The notes under the pieces are model-generated. The model saw nothing but the letters and a program-made list of their open reading frames with translations, searched no databases and had not been told where the DNA came from. Below are positions 1-10,743 of a DNA stretch of 64,000 nucleotides, in pieces. How positions within the stretch are numbered: the stretch's first letter is position 1; each line of letters starts with the position of its first letter. The translations under genes were made by a program, and so were the position numbers. The DNA is from Hyaloperonospora brassicae (Eukaryota > Oomycota > Peronosporomycetes > Peronosporales > Peronosporaceae), in contig CANTFL010000094.1 of assembly GCA_947650285.1 (NCBI GenBank), positions 1-64,000 of the forward strand, given 5' to 3'.

Positions 1-24
1 CATGTAACGGGCTGCCCCGTTACA
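1..24 (-). repeat. Right terminus of a family-A LTR, cut by the window start
   Basis: The first 24 bases match the terminal palindrome closing the minus-oriented family-A LTRs at 55167-55559 and 60790-61182 (arms TGTAACGGG and CCCGTTACA). The rest lies outside the window. Confidence 0.75.
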
Positions 25-40
25 GCGTTGACATGCAAGT

Positions 41-518
41 TTCAGCGGAGCTACACAGCTCCTTAAGTCAGACGAAGGCTTAACGCTATACGAGCAACTT
101 TGGTTCTACGAACCCGACTCAGAGAGTCAACAAGCTCAGGGAGCTTACGGTCCCCGTTCCAGGGGGACCAAACGATTCAAGAGAATCACAGCACAGAGTG
201 CTCAAGAGCAGCTACCTTTACAGGCGTTGATATCCTCAATGATCACAAGACGCCTTAAAGAGGCACGTGTCTAACGGACCAAAATGGGAACTGAACTTTA
301 TTTCTTCTTTTAACCTAAAAAAGACACCTTAGAACAACGTAATTAACCTACTCACTAATGTATAAAACAAACCTCTCAAAAGATCTCGTAATCAATGGTT
401 GACAGACATCAGTCTTCAACAATTGATACTGTGTTCTAATATTACTTTAGATGGGGTCCCATCCCTTGTGTGCACCACACCTATTGTCGACTACCAGTCG
501 ACGTGTAATCCCGTTACA
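41..518 (-). repeat. Solo LTR of Gypsy family B
   Basis: This 478-bp block is collinear with the two LTRs of element B (46032-46562 and 54362-54841) and ends in the same CCCGTTACA. It is flanked by perfect 5-bp duplications CAAGT at 36-40 and 519-523, and no internal sequence adjoins it, so it is a solo LTR left by LTR-LTR recombination. Its first bases (TT) are mutated from the expected TG. Orientation is inferred from element B, whose genes run on the minus strand relative to this LTR sequence. Confidence 0.85.
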
Positions 519-712
519 CAAGTACATTATCCACATGATACAAACACCAAATCCAGAATCCAACAGTAATTTGTAATAAAATTCCAGAATCCAGCACCAT
601 TTTTGAGACAAGCCCACGCAGAACACGAATAATGGGGACCACACTATGCCAAACTGCCACATTGTATGAAACTGCGCGATTGTTTTCGAGACTTTTCTTT
701 AGAAATATATAG
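519..712. other. Unassigned sequence
   Basis: This stretch lies between the solo LTR and the terminal repeat of element E. I see no coding signal and no match to the other repeats in the window. Confidence 0.5.
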
Positions 713-966
713 GTACACACCCACCCTTTGATGCGTACACCCCACCTGAAATATAGGCCCCTCCTAAAGTACCGTAACCTCCCTAGCTAGGTACTGCACA
801 CTTATTAATATAAAATGCCATATAGATATTCTTTGCTTTGTGCACACCCCTCCATAATACAGGCCTCCTTTGTGTCAGCACACAGCCTTGCGTATGGATC
901 CGCTCTAATTATACGGCATCCCCCTATAAGTATCCCTATTTTTACTACCATTTCCCCTAACTTATA
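713..966 (+). repeat. Left terminal inverted repeat of element E
   Basis: It starts with GTACAC, which matches GTGTAC at 19508-19513. The segment from about 854 to 966 is the reverse complement of 2140-2252, and 713-853 is the reverse complement of 19373-19513. Confidence 0.7.
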
Positions 967-2135
967 AATGATTATAATATTTTGGTCATGTAGTATGCAT
1001 ACATCTGACTCATACAGCAAAAATATCTGTCAATGGGGGACATGTACTTTCCCAGTTAAACAGTCTAACGTTATCGATTGCCATAATTAATAACTTAAAT
1101 GCACAAGTTACAAAGGTATCGATTTCTGTATCTATACAGCACTGCGATCTTTTCCGGTGCAGGGGGTGACTGGATTTACGCTATCGCAGGGTCGCGGTCG
1201 TCCAGTCGGCGCTCGAGGGCGTCGCGGAAAAGATAACGGCTCTACTCGCCGCGATCCAAGTGCATTCGAGCAAGTTTTGTTGCAAACCGAAGTTGTTCAG
1301 AAGCCAGACGCTTTCTCCAATGTGAACGAACAGGGTCGTGGTCGATTTAAGGGACAACAAACATTGCAAAATTCTCAGCCACCAGAACAAACGCCTCCAT
1401 GCCAACAATAGATGCACAGCAAGGTCGACTACGTCTTACACCGCGCGAAAGAGAGTACAATATCGTACCGAAATCCCATGCATCTTCATGCCCCGACGAG
1501 CTGTGATGCTCGCTGCGATTGCAAAAGTTAGTGCAGTGGAGGGAGCGGACGTGATAACCACCAGGTCGTCATTTTCACCGTTGCCTGCTCGAACTCTTGC
1601 AAGCAGAAGAACAAAAGAGTACCACAAAAAGTTAGTGATTCTTCTGCCGACCCTTTGTCTTGCACCTATCTTCTATTATCTTCTTGCGACGAAAGACTTG
1701 ACTATTTACCTGCAGCACTTGACTAGATACAGGAATCTAAAATTGCGTGTGCTGAGGTGTTAGATAGAAATGAATGTGTTAGTACACTTAATTTGTCAAA
1801 AGAGCGTAATCTGATGGATTATCGAAGGACCAATACGGTGAAATGGCACAAACGCACCTGATGATGAAGCTGTCTGGCAACCGAGTTGAGCAACTGCGTG
1901 GCCTCGACGTGAATCTGAGCGATCCGGTCGCCATCTGCCAAGGTAAACACCTAATGGTCACCAGCGCACGCACCTATGCAGGTCATCGACCGTGTGTACG
2001 TGGGCGTGGGCGTACGTGTGTATATGTGTTGAGTTCACAAGCTATGCATCTTTGCTTTCGCCGCGGGAGCTAGCGCGGCCGTCCAGCTTCATTGCTTCTC
2101 GCATTCCAAGCGTTGTCACTTTTTTCTGGACTCTG
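967..2135. other. Interior of element E, no recognisable gene
   Basis: Plus-strand frames are open at 1157-1411 (84 codons, with two GRGR tracts that resemble AT-hooks) and 1338-1763 (141 codons), but they overlap in different frames and neither resembles a family I know. The interval may hold a decayed transposase or captured host DNA. Confidence 0.35.
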
Positions 2136-2252
2136 TTTAAATTAGGGGAAATGGTAGTAAAAATAGGGATACTTATAGGGATGCCGGATAATGAGAGCGG
2201 ACGTCATACGCAAGGCTATTTGCTGACACAAAGGAGGCCTGTATTATGGAGG
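2136..2252 (-). repeat. Right terminal inverted repeat of element E, proximal part
   Basis: This is the reverse complement of about 854-966. It is broken at 2252 by element D and resumes at 19373. Joining GAGG (2249-2252) to the sequence after 19376 recreates exactly the uninterrupted left-arm sequence. Confidence 0.7.
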
Positions 2253-3044
2253 TGTGATGAAGTCGATCTCACAAAATTACTTTAGTGAATGTCGATCTTC
2301 CACTTGCCCAGACTTACCGACTCACGGAGGGGGTACTCCGATTCGTGCCTTGTTGTATTGCCTTGTGCTCACCTTGTGTACCCGTCGGTTGGGATGGCTT
2401 GAGCTCTTCGTAATGGCCTTGGGAGATGTCGATCTCGCTGAGAGGTTGGGTTGAGAGTTCGCTTCCGGTGCGGAAATCTTCACACCACGAACAGGGGTTC
2501 TGAGATCTTGATCTTGAGTCGCGGTGGTCTCTATTTGGAGATGTCGCGATCTCGATCTTGGATCACACCGATCTCGATTTGTCTTCGGGATCGGGGTCTT
2601 TGCTGTGCGGAAATCTTCACTCAGCAAATAGTAGTCTTGCGTCGATCTTGCGTTGGGATCGGTCCGATCTGGTCTTGGGATCGGCCGATCTTGCCGGAAG
2701 TGCGCAATGTGGGCGGATCGGTTGCTTGTTTCGCCAAAATGAAACGTGCCGATATGCCTTGTAGATCGCTTCAGTCTTGCTCGGTCTTGTCTTCAACGCC
2801 TTGTCCAATTCTTCTGACCACTTGAGCCGCCTCGCGATCTTGTAACCAAAATCCTTCTCCTTTACCGTTGTTTGCTGCTACCCTAGCAGTTTGAGTTGAG
2901 TTAAGTTACCTTAACCCCACCTTGGCCAAACAATCCAAGGTGAGTACACGAAACACGGCGCGTGCGACGTCTCTTGATCGACGGGAGGCCAAATATCCTG
3001 CCCGGAAGAGAAGTCTGCGACGTGCTTTATATGTAATAACGGCA
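2253..3044 (-). repeat. 3' LTR of element D
   Basis: About 792 bp, running from TGTGATGAAG to CGGCA. The TG...CA ends are chosen by comparison with 17928 and 19372. Just right of it, read on the minus strand, lies TTGGAAAAAAACAG, a plausible polypurine tract. The sequence is rich in GATC words. Confidence 0.65.
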
Positions 3045-5200
3045 ACTGTTTTTTTCCAACCAAATTAATAGCCATCCTATCCCTATGCCAATTCCAAACT
3101 GTAGGTCACTCTCCAAACCGATATCACCTTTAAGCTTGACCGCCCCCTTGAACACGTGTCGAAATCTCGTTACCTGTGCTCCAAAGATAGCGACAATACT
3201 CCCGATATCGTACCTAGACACCAAAAAAGAAGCAAATTCCAAATGCGGTACCAGATACCCAATTTTGGTACCGAAAAGTCCAAAATAGTATCCAAATGCC
3301 GAATGTGTCTAAATCCATTTTGCGACGTCAATTCAACCGGCTTCCACTGGCTCTTTCAGTCTGAACTTTTAGGAAATCACTCATGGACCTTCATCAAGCA
3401 TGTATAACACAATAAAATAGCTTTATCATCGATATACCCATAATCAGCAGGGAACATGACCGATCTGATGCCCAATTCGAGATCGTTGAGGATCGACACA
3501 GTGCGATCCGGCCCTATATGTTCTTCCGTTCGTTGTGCATGGTCCGATACCATCCTCAAGGGTTTATCCGCACAATGGAACCATCCACAGTTCTCACTAC
3601 GGTCCCACGGACCTTTAAGAACATCCACACTTCCAGATGGGGCTATACTTAACCTAAATCAGTACTCCCTTTGGAGATCGGTGATGTGTATCTTCGATCA
3701 CCTGGATGCTACCAATTTGTCACAGAGTCACGTCGCATCGCTTGGTCTCAGAAGTACATTTCTCAGTTCAGATCGGTCTTCTGGTTCAATCTAGTACCTC
3801 GTCCCAGATCGCACCGTGGAAATCATCTATGTCTGCGACTCGTCCCAGATTGTTCCAAGAAAATCACCCCTTTCTGCGCCTCGTCTCAGACCGTTCCACG
3901 TCCATCCTTCGGCCGACCGTTGGATCGGCCCGTCGATCTTCGTGGGATCACCTTTCGTCTCTCATGGGATCGCCAGATCATTTGGTGCCATTTTTCACCA
4001 GTACGTGGCGCCTCAATTAGATGGCCACCGATCCATTTCATAAATTTTAATTAATGACTTTGCCACAACCGCCCCCTGTACTGAAGTCCGTTTGGGCAGC
4101 AATAGGCTTCAGTCCAGTAACTCATCAACTTCGTTCCAAGCACTCAAGTCCATCCCATGACCTCCACGACGCGTCTCCCCACTTTGCCAGTACCCTCGGA
4201 GTGTTCTACCGCACTTTAGTCGCCGGATCGCGCTCTGTCACCCAGATCGGCCGATCCAGAGGAGCATGTTCCCATAGTGCCAGATCGGCCGGGGTCCCCA
4301 GGTCATCTTGGTCCGACCAGATCGCCATCGATCGTCACGGGATCAACAGATCGACGACCAACCGGACTTTTATCTCCATCCCGAGACATGTCATCTAGAT
4401 CGCCAGATCCCGGAGTATACTCCAATAGTCCCAGATCGACTTTGGTCTCCAAATGATCTTGGTCCGGCCGAATCGACACCTTTCTCCAGGGGATCACCAG
4501 ATCGACTACCCATTGGGCCTTCGTCTCCTGCCCACGATCTGTCGTACAGAGCGCCAGATCACGGGAGGTATAATCGAATAGTCCCAGATCGATCCATATC
4601 TCCACTTTTCCCTACAGACGACCGGATCGACAGCCTGATTTGAACCCATCCCATTCTTCACTAGATCGACAGTTACATGGGCTCCACTAATATCTCCATT
4701 CAATCGACTTGGATCGCCAGATCATCAGTCTCGGCTTAGATCGCTATTCGTTTGAACAAGATCGTTTGATCAATCTGCTTTACCTGGATCGCCGGTCTTA
4801 GTAGAATTTGAAAATGATAGTACATCAGATTTCATTATCATCGCTCGTCACATCTTTTATCGTTGTATCACCATGCCAAATCAATCTCGCTCTCCATCAA
4901 CTAGTTTTTAATTCAGTTCCATACTCATATACGAACAGCCCATTCCTCTGGCATGTACTACCTACAAGTACACCCTTCAAATCCATGCCACCAGCATATG
5001 CTACCTCCTAGCACACCCGTCAACCGATATTCTCCGCCACATTCAGCCTCCCGGTATGTGCTTTAACCGCCTTACGGCCATATGCAACCTCCTTATATAC
5101 TTCCACCAAACCTAACCTCCAGATCGGTGTTCTACCCTTGATGCAGCTTCTTATAATTGCCTCACCTTGAATCGATTCCGGCTTGCTCAACCACGGTCAC
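3045..5200. other. 3' non-coding interior of element D, GATC-rich
   Basis: No long ORF with recognisable content is present. From about 4210 to 4800 the word GATC recurs every 10-20 bases. The open frames here (for example 3456-4054 and 4303-4643) are short, overlap on both strands and look like low-complexity by-products. Confidence 0.45.
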
Positions 5201-5256
5201 ATTTCTACGATTTATCCACGCAATTTACATCTGCTTCGTCTATCCATGTCGGATCG

Positions 5257-6224
5257 CTAGAGCCTTTCCAACACTTCCCGACCGGAAAGTGTACTCGTCC
5301 AACCCGTGGTTTTCGGCCAGATCGCGCGTCTTCTGTTCTTTTCACTTTCGGTCGTATCATCCTCTCGACATCCTTCCCAGCTATCGTCCAGCCATAATAC
5401 CTCATCAAAGCCCACTCGATCAATCACGTATACCGTCAAACAGATTATTGGTCGATCCTGAAACATCTTGACCTGCTTCAACTTCGATAAATGAACCATC
5501 AAGAACAACCTGTATGGTTACCATCAATATCCAGTCGTACGATATGATCTCCACATTTGAAGGCCTCACGAAACGGTCCGTGCCACATATGGGCTAAACT
5601 TGGTGCATGTTCCTCCTTGAACCGATCGAGATAAAGCCGCAACTCCTCTTCACGACTTATCGACATTGGATTACAATCCGCATTATAGCGGTCGATCCCC
5701 ACCGAATCGGTCTCTGCGGTCATCACGGTGGACTGTCCATACTCTTCACTGTATCCCATATCGGTCTCTTTTTTATGATGGTGACTGAATCTCTTTCTGT
5801 CAGGATCAACATCACTAGAAATTCCCCATTCGATCGCCTTTGCCCCCTCCTCGATATTCAAGTTATCAAATCGGTAGGGTTCCACAGCGTCACAGCTCAT
5901 AGCCTTGGTGGCATTTATCACAGCAGGAGACAGCATATCACCAATCACTCCAGATAAGTCATTGTAAGTCCCTGGCATAGCTGCGTCTCCAAGCTGTCGA
6001 TTGTCTCGTCCTTGTAACACACCATCACGAGTCGACATCCCGCCTGACTGACGTCTGGACTCTCCATGCACCGTATCACTATCGTCAGGGTCTCCGTCGT
6101 TGGTCGCGCTATCTTCACATACCCATCTATTCAATCCGATCGACGCTTGATTGATCTCCACCTTGACCTGCGCCGGCGATCTCGCAACCTCGTTTCCCTT
6201 CGACAATCTCACGGTCGCAATCAT
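5257..6224 (-). pseudogene. Integrase C-terminal tail and flanking ORF of element D (two overlapping frames)
   Basis: The minus-strand frame 5499-6224 (241 codons) ends in a module containing HMWHGPF and KCGDHIVRLDI, the integrase C-terminal fold common in oomycete Gypsy polyproteins. The overlapping frame 5257-5508 continues it with VHLSKLKQVKMFQDRP and FDEVLWLDDSWEG, matching the usual ending of that fold. One frameshift near 5500 separates them. The first part of 5499-6224 is acidic and unrecognised. No reverse transcriptase or integrase core lies upstream, so a large internal deletion has fused gag-side and integrase-side sequence. Identification is from memory of the family pattern. Confidence 0.6.
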
Positions 6225-6720
6225 TTTGAGTCCTTTAACCAGTTGGGAACGCTCTTCTTGCGACTCACCATCCTTGAACCCGATCCCGTATGCCTGACAG
6301 CTGGACCGTTCCTGTAACAGATTAGCTACCTCAGACTCGGTGTCTTCAGTCGTAATCTCCCTTATGACGTCAATCTCTTGCTTCAGTCGGTCTTGTATCC
6401 ACTCAACTCTTTAATCGTCGCATACCGATTGTTTCCATCCAATCGACGCTTGATCGACCTCCACCTTTCCCTGCGCCGGCGATCTCGCACCCTCGTTTCC
6501 CTTCGAAAATCTCACGGTCGCAATCATTTCGAGTCCTTTGACCAGTTGGAAATGTTCTTCTTGCGACTCACCATCCTTGATCCCGATCCCGTCTTCCTGA
6601 CAGCTGGACCGTTCTTGTAACAGATCAGCTACCTCAGACTCGGTGTCTTCAGTCGTAATCTCCCTTGTAGCGTCAATCTCTTGCTTCGGTCGGTCTTGTA
6701 TCCACTCGACGCTTTTAATT
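6115..6720. repeat. Direct tandem duplication, period about 303 bp
   Basis: The segment beginning near CGACGCTTGA at 6141 is repeated from 6444. Both copies contain CTGCGCCGGCGATCTCGCA or a one-base variant and GACAGCTGGACCGTTC. A third unit may begin near 6708. The duplication lies within degenerate element-D coding sequence. Confidence 0.8.
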
Positions 6721-6739
6721 TTCTTTTAAGTATCCATCG

Positions 6740-7440
6740 CTGAAGGTATCTTCATACACAGTCGATATCCACTTGTAGGATGATCGCCGCAGAGAAATCC
6801 GCGCCCCCAGTCCAGATCAGCTATCAAATTGAGATATAATAACAGACCATTACACTCGTCTTCAGCACCTTCGCGACCCTGAACCACGTATCTTGATCCG
6901 TAATAAAACTTTGACCACTAACTCGATCTTGATTGATAGAAAACTCAAACGATCCATTGTGTGAATGCAGGTCATTTTCGCCATATCGATCTCCACTTGT
7001 AGAGTGATCGCCGCAGAGAAATCCACACTCCCTGTCCAGATCAGCTTCGAGATCTTGATCCATACCATACGTTTGATGGCTTTCTCGATCTTGATCGATA
7101 GAAAGCTCAAACGATCCATCGGGTAAATGTGTAATCAATTTGCGATCTTGACAAGTCGAACACGGTGGTTCACCTTCGCGATTTTCTCGATCTTCTCGAT
7201 CTTAATCGACAGAAAGTTCAAACGATCCATCATGTGAATGCAGGTCGTTTTCGCCATATTCATCTCCACTTGTAGAGTGATCGCCGCAGAGAAATCCACC
7301 CCCCTGTCCAGATCAGCTTCGAGATCTTGATCCATACCATAAGTTTGATGAATTTCTCGATCTTGATCGACAGAAATTCCAAACGATCCATCAGGTAAAT
7401 GCGAAATCACTTTGCGATCTTGACAGATCCAGTACTGCGA
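6740..7440. repeat. Imperfect tandem repeats of about 265 bp in element D
   Basis: Blocks near 6960-7130 and 7225-7395 are highly similar; both contain TCTCCACTTGTAGAGTGATC and GATCTTGATCCATACCATA. A partial third copy starts near 6765. They encode the repetitive C-terminal end of the adjacent gag-like ORF. Confidence 0.7.
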
Positions 7441-8661
7441 GTCACCTTCGGGATCTTGATCCGTAGAAATCCCTTGACCTCTTTCTCGATCTTGATCGAT
7501 AGAAAGCGTAAACGATTTAGAGTAATATGGCGAATTCATTCCGCAGTCTCGATCTGTCGAATACTGTGTATCATCAATGCGATCTTGACATGTCCAATGC
7601 TGTGGGTCATCTACATTATCTCGATTCATTACATAGGAGCGATCACTTTCTCGATCTTGATCAATATGACGTTGAACCGATCTATCGTGTGAAGGATGAA
7701 CCACTCTTCGATCTCGTTCCGTCAAATACTGTGGATCACCTTCGCGATCTCGATCAGCAGAACTCTGAAACGATTCATCATGTGAGAGTATATCGACGAC
7801 GACATTCTCTTCTCCTGACGCAGATTTGATACTTTTTCCTCCCGTTTTAGCTTTAGAAATCCGATGAGCAATTACTGCCGCTTCCCTCGCCGTTTCCACC
7901 AAATCATCTTTTGGTCGTGTCATTAACTCTATCGATTTAACATAGTTAGCAGGATTCGCTGGAGATTCGATCCATTCATTATCGGGCCACTTCCATTGTT
8001 CATCTGTAGTATTTTCATACGCTAAGGTTTGACACTCCTTATTTCGGCCAGATCCATACAACACGTATCCTTGAGATCGTGGTGTTGTATCGCCTTTCAT
8101 CCACATACCGAGTGTGGTATGTGGTGGTAACACGATCTTCTGATCACCAATATTCGCCACCTGCAAATATAATAGCTTGCCAGGGCCGTATCTTACTGTT
8201 GGCACCCAATCATGTCCTCGTGCGATCCACAACCTTGAGAACTCTTGACGAATACCGATCTTCACCTCCATAGATTCTCCAACATGAATCTCGATGGGTT
8301 GATCAGTAGCTTTTATCTTTTTAACGTTCGATATACACGGTGGACGTTGTCCTGAAAAGCGAATTGGATTCTCATCCGGTTGTTTTCGTGGAAGGTAGTA
8401 TTGTTGATCGACCGATTCTTCGTGCCCACAATGTTCGAACAAGAATCCTTCCACCTGCGCATTCCAATTAAATTGTATCGATTCGTTCAGTTGAAGATAC
8501 CAATATCGGGCTGGAGCGGTGAGAAAATCACCAAACACCATAAAGTTTCCTTCATCAGGTATTTGTTCTCGAAGAAAAGCCGACATGACCTTGTAGATCC
8601 AGCTCCAAGCCCGACCTTCGTCTCGACCTTTTCCTAAAAAATCTTCCAGACATGAGATCAC
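7135..8661 (-). CDS. Gag-like ORF of element D
   Basis: 508 codons on the minus strand. Residues about 40-80 contain a gag-like patch (FLTAPARYWYLQLNESIQF). Residues about 125-220 carry a module with WVPTVRYGPGKLLYLQVANI and PHTTLGMWM that I associate with oomycete Gypsy gag/pol proteins. The C-terminal half is a charged, low-complexity series of degenerate IDQDRE repeats that comes directly from the tandem DNA repeats beneath it. No zinc knuckle or protease motif is visible. The initial residue is an internal choice, because D gag sequence continues upstream (8752-9090 and beyond the A1 insertion). It is probably a non-functional remnant. Confidence 0.5.
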   Translation of the reverse strand: MISCLEDFLGKGRDEGRAWSWIYKVMSAFLREQIPDEGNFMVFGDFLTAPARYWYLQLNESIQFNWNAQVEGFLFEHCGHEESVDQQYYLPRKQPDENPIRFSGQRPPCISNVKKIKATDQPIEIHVGESMEVKIGIRQEFSRLWIARGHDWVPTVRYGPGKLLYLQVANIGDQKIVLPPHTTLGMWMKGDTTPRSQGYVLYGSGRNKECQTLAYENTTDEQWKWPDNEWIESPANPANYVKSIELMTRPKDDLVETAREAAVIAHRISKAKTGGKSIKSASGEENVVVDILSHDESFQSSADRDREGDPQYLTERDRRVVHPSHDRSVQRHIDQDRESDRSYVMNRDNVDDPQHWTCQDRIDDTQYSTDRDCGMNSPYYSKSFTLSIDQDRERGQGISTDQDPEGDSQYWICQDRKVISHLPDGSFGISVDQDREIHQTYGMDQDLEADLDRGVDFSAAITLQVEMNMAKTTCIHMMDRLNFLSIKIEKIEKIAKVNHRVRLVKIAN

Positions 8662-8751
8662 GGAAGACCTTGGTTGTATATCGATCTTGGCTTGATCTTC
8701 AAAGGCTTTAATCCTGACCTTGCCGATCCTGTCCTTTAGAAACGATCCTCC

Positions 8752-9090
8752 CTATGGTCCCAGAGACATCCGACGAACGCTGATGGACCTATCTGACTCG
8801 ATCTCGGAGTCAGATGGGGCGTAATAAGTCGATCCTGAGGGGTGTTCTTGAGGTGATCCCGAGGGTATGACGATTACGTCTCTAGGAGTGGTGGTCTTGC
8901 CCACCAGAAGTATCATGACCTCCACGAACTCGCTTACTGCGTTCTTCAACTGTTCCAAGCTGCATCTCATCAATTCATCTTCATCAAAAGCATTAGGGCA
9001 GAAGCCCGTGTCATTCAAAATCTGCAAAATCAAATTAATCGCGCCGAGTTTGCTAGTCACGGGCGGCGGGATAGAGATCGGCTTACCCAT
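8752..9090 (-). pseudogene. N-terminal gag fragment of element D, next to the A1 insertion
   Basis: 112 codons, with a short helical-looking region (LGAINLILQILNDTGF and LEQLKNAVSEFVEVMILLV) followed by a Ser/Pro/acidic tail. It is out of frame with 7135-8661 and lies ten bases from the A1 LTR. Homology to a named family is not evident. Confidence 0.4.
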
Positions 9091-9100
9091 AGAGCCGATC

Positions 9101-9492
9101 TGTAATGGGGCAGCCCGTTACATGAAATTTTCACTTTAAGGAAAGTGACAATAAAGAATATAAAGATGGATATTCTTTAAACAATATCACCAAAGTGGTG
9201 ATATTGAAGGGTCGACCAAAGGGTCTGTTCATTGGTTGATATCGTGATGATATCAACCCACCAATCGCCGCAAGACGCGCGCAATGAGTGGTGACGAGAC
9301 GTCACCATACATGCAGTTAAATTAGTATAATTGAATTAAGTCAAACGAAGAGACAGTAGTTAAAAGACTTAATTATATTAATATAACAGTTCTACTTTTA
9401 CCCTACCTACGCTTCCTCGCTTGCCACGTGTACGTCCGTCGGGGCACCCAAATCCCTTGCGTTAAGTAACGCAAGGGTGTGCCCCGTTACAC
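9101..9492 (+). repeat. 5' LTR of A1
   Basis: 392 bp from TGTAATGGGG to CCCCGTTACA. It opens with a palindrome, closes with CCCTTGCGT / ACGCAAGGG arms plus the GTTACA terminus, and contains further hairpins such as CAATATCACC with GGTGATATTG. Confidence 0.9.
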
Positions 9493-9494
9493 CT

Positions 9495-9512
9495 GGTAGC
9501 ACTTCGCAGTCC
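9495..9512 (+). promoter_or_regulatory. Primer-binding site of A1
   Basis: TGGTAGCAC starts two bases after the LTR. TGGTAGCA is complementary to the 3' end TGCTACCA found in many eukaryotic initiator Met tRNAs. Only about eight bases can be matched from memory. The same site follows the A3 LTR (28346). Confidence 0.55.
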
Positions 9513-9535
9513 TTCCAAGGACCACATCATCCAAC

Positions 9536-10743
9536 ATGAACATGTTGGATGAAGAAGACACATTTCACGCCACGCGTGAAGGGTTTACCCATTTGAGTGA
9601 CATCGAATGGGGTGCGGTAGAACGAATGAGTTCTACCGTAGGCGAACTCGTCGTTAGCGCCATGTTGGAGTCTCTAGACAGAGACCAACAACATGCCGCT
9701 ATTGCCAAGTTCATTCAGAATGAACTTGCTCTCGAGAGGGAGAAAGTAGCCTTGCTTCACCAGCAAGGCTCTCAACAGGCCGAGCAGTTGAGAGAACTCG
9801 GTGCTCAACAGACAGAGCTGTTGAGACAGCAGCAATTCCATGCTGCTGTGGGCGGGACGGCGCATGCGCGTCGTCCCGAAGTCATGAAGTTGACATCTCC
9901 AAGTACAGTGGAGTCCCGGAGGACTCCCTGTTACTATGGTTTGTCGAACTCGACAGAGCCCTAAGGGCTCGTCGCGTCGACGATGAGCAAATGAAACTCA
10001 CATTTGCTCAGACCCACTTGGCAGGGCGTGCCAAAACTTGGTACTTGGGACTCGAGAGTAGCGACCCAAATGTGTTTAGGTCGCTAGATGACTTCAAGTC
10101 CCGGCTCAGAAAAACGTTTGAGCCGCCACGGGCTGAGTTCAGGGCTCGTTCAGAGCTCCTGAAACTCAAGCAGGGTAAGCGTGATGTGCACGCTTTCGCA
10201 CAACATATACGACCCCTTGCGAGTAGTATAACTGCCAACCCAGTACATGAACACACGTTGATTACGGTGTTCATGCAAGGGCTCGCAGAAGGGCCCGTCA
10301 GGAGCCATCTGTTCCGCCTTGAGCTGAATACGCTTGAAGAATCGATATCAGCCGCGGAACAGGAAGACTTTAGCATGAGACAGGCTCATGCTAGCTCAAA
10401 CTCTTATCGTCCACCGAGACGACAAGAGATCGGAGGTCCAGAACCAATGGACCTCTGCTATGTTGAGAGCGAGAGACCTCGCTCTTCGAACAACAAGCGA
10501 TTGCAGAAGTGCAATCGCTGTCAGAAGTTAGGGCACTACGCATACGAGTGTAGTGCTCCACGCCCAGTACCAAACAGTACTGAGCGAAATGGACGACCAT
10601 TCGCCAGAAAGGGCAATGGGCGTGGGTCCAGCGCTGTTGCGAAGCCGCAACAGCGAGACGGACCATCAAAAAATGGTCGGGATCAGAGGGGGCGGAGCGC
10701 CCTACTGATCCAGCAACCTCAAGAGAATTTGCAAATCTCTTGA
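9536..10743 (+). pseudogene. gag: A1 gag (one frameshift), with CCHC zinc knuckle
   Basis: Two frames, 9536-9964 and 9991-10743, make up a capsid/nucleocapsid protein. The first part is helical and Gln/Glu-rich. The second contains the capsid-like WYLGLESSDPNVFRSLDDF and, near its C-terminus, CNRCQKLGHYAYEC, a perfect C-x2-C-x4-H-x4-C knuckle. The break near 9890 is one missing A relative to A3 (GTCATGAAGTT versus GTCATGAAAGTT). The gag stop seen in A3 (TAG) reads AGG here, so the frame continues 18 codons to TGA at 10741. The protein should coat the element RNA in a cytoplasmic particle. Confidence 0.85.
10668..10716 (+). promoter_or_regulatory. gag-pro -1 frameshift site of A1 (weakened stem)
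   Basis: The slippery heptamer A AAA AAT lies at 10668-10674 in the gag frame, and protease is in the -1 frame downstream. The following stem (GGATCAG with CTGATCC, then AGGG with CCCT) has one bulge relative to A3, because the TA of the gag stop has become AG. Confidence 0.6.

Noticed and set aside
4210..4800. GATC-dense stretch as a regulatory or methylation-linked array
   Set aside because: The GATC bias extends through all D-family sequence, LTR and interior, and looks like family composition rather than a discrete site.
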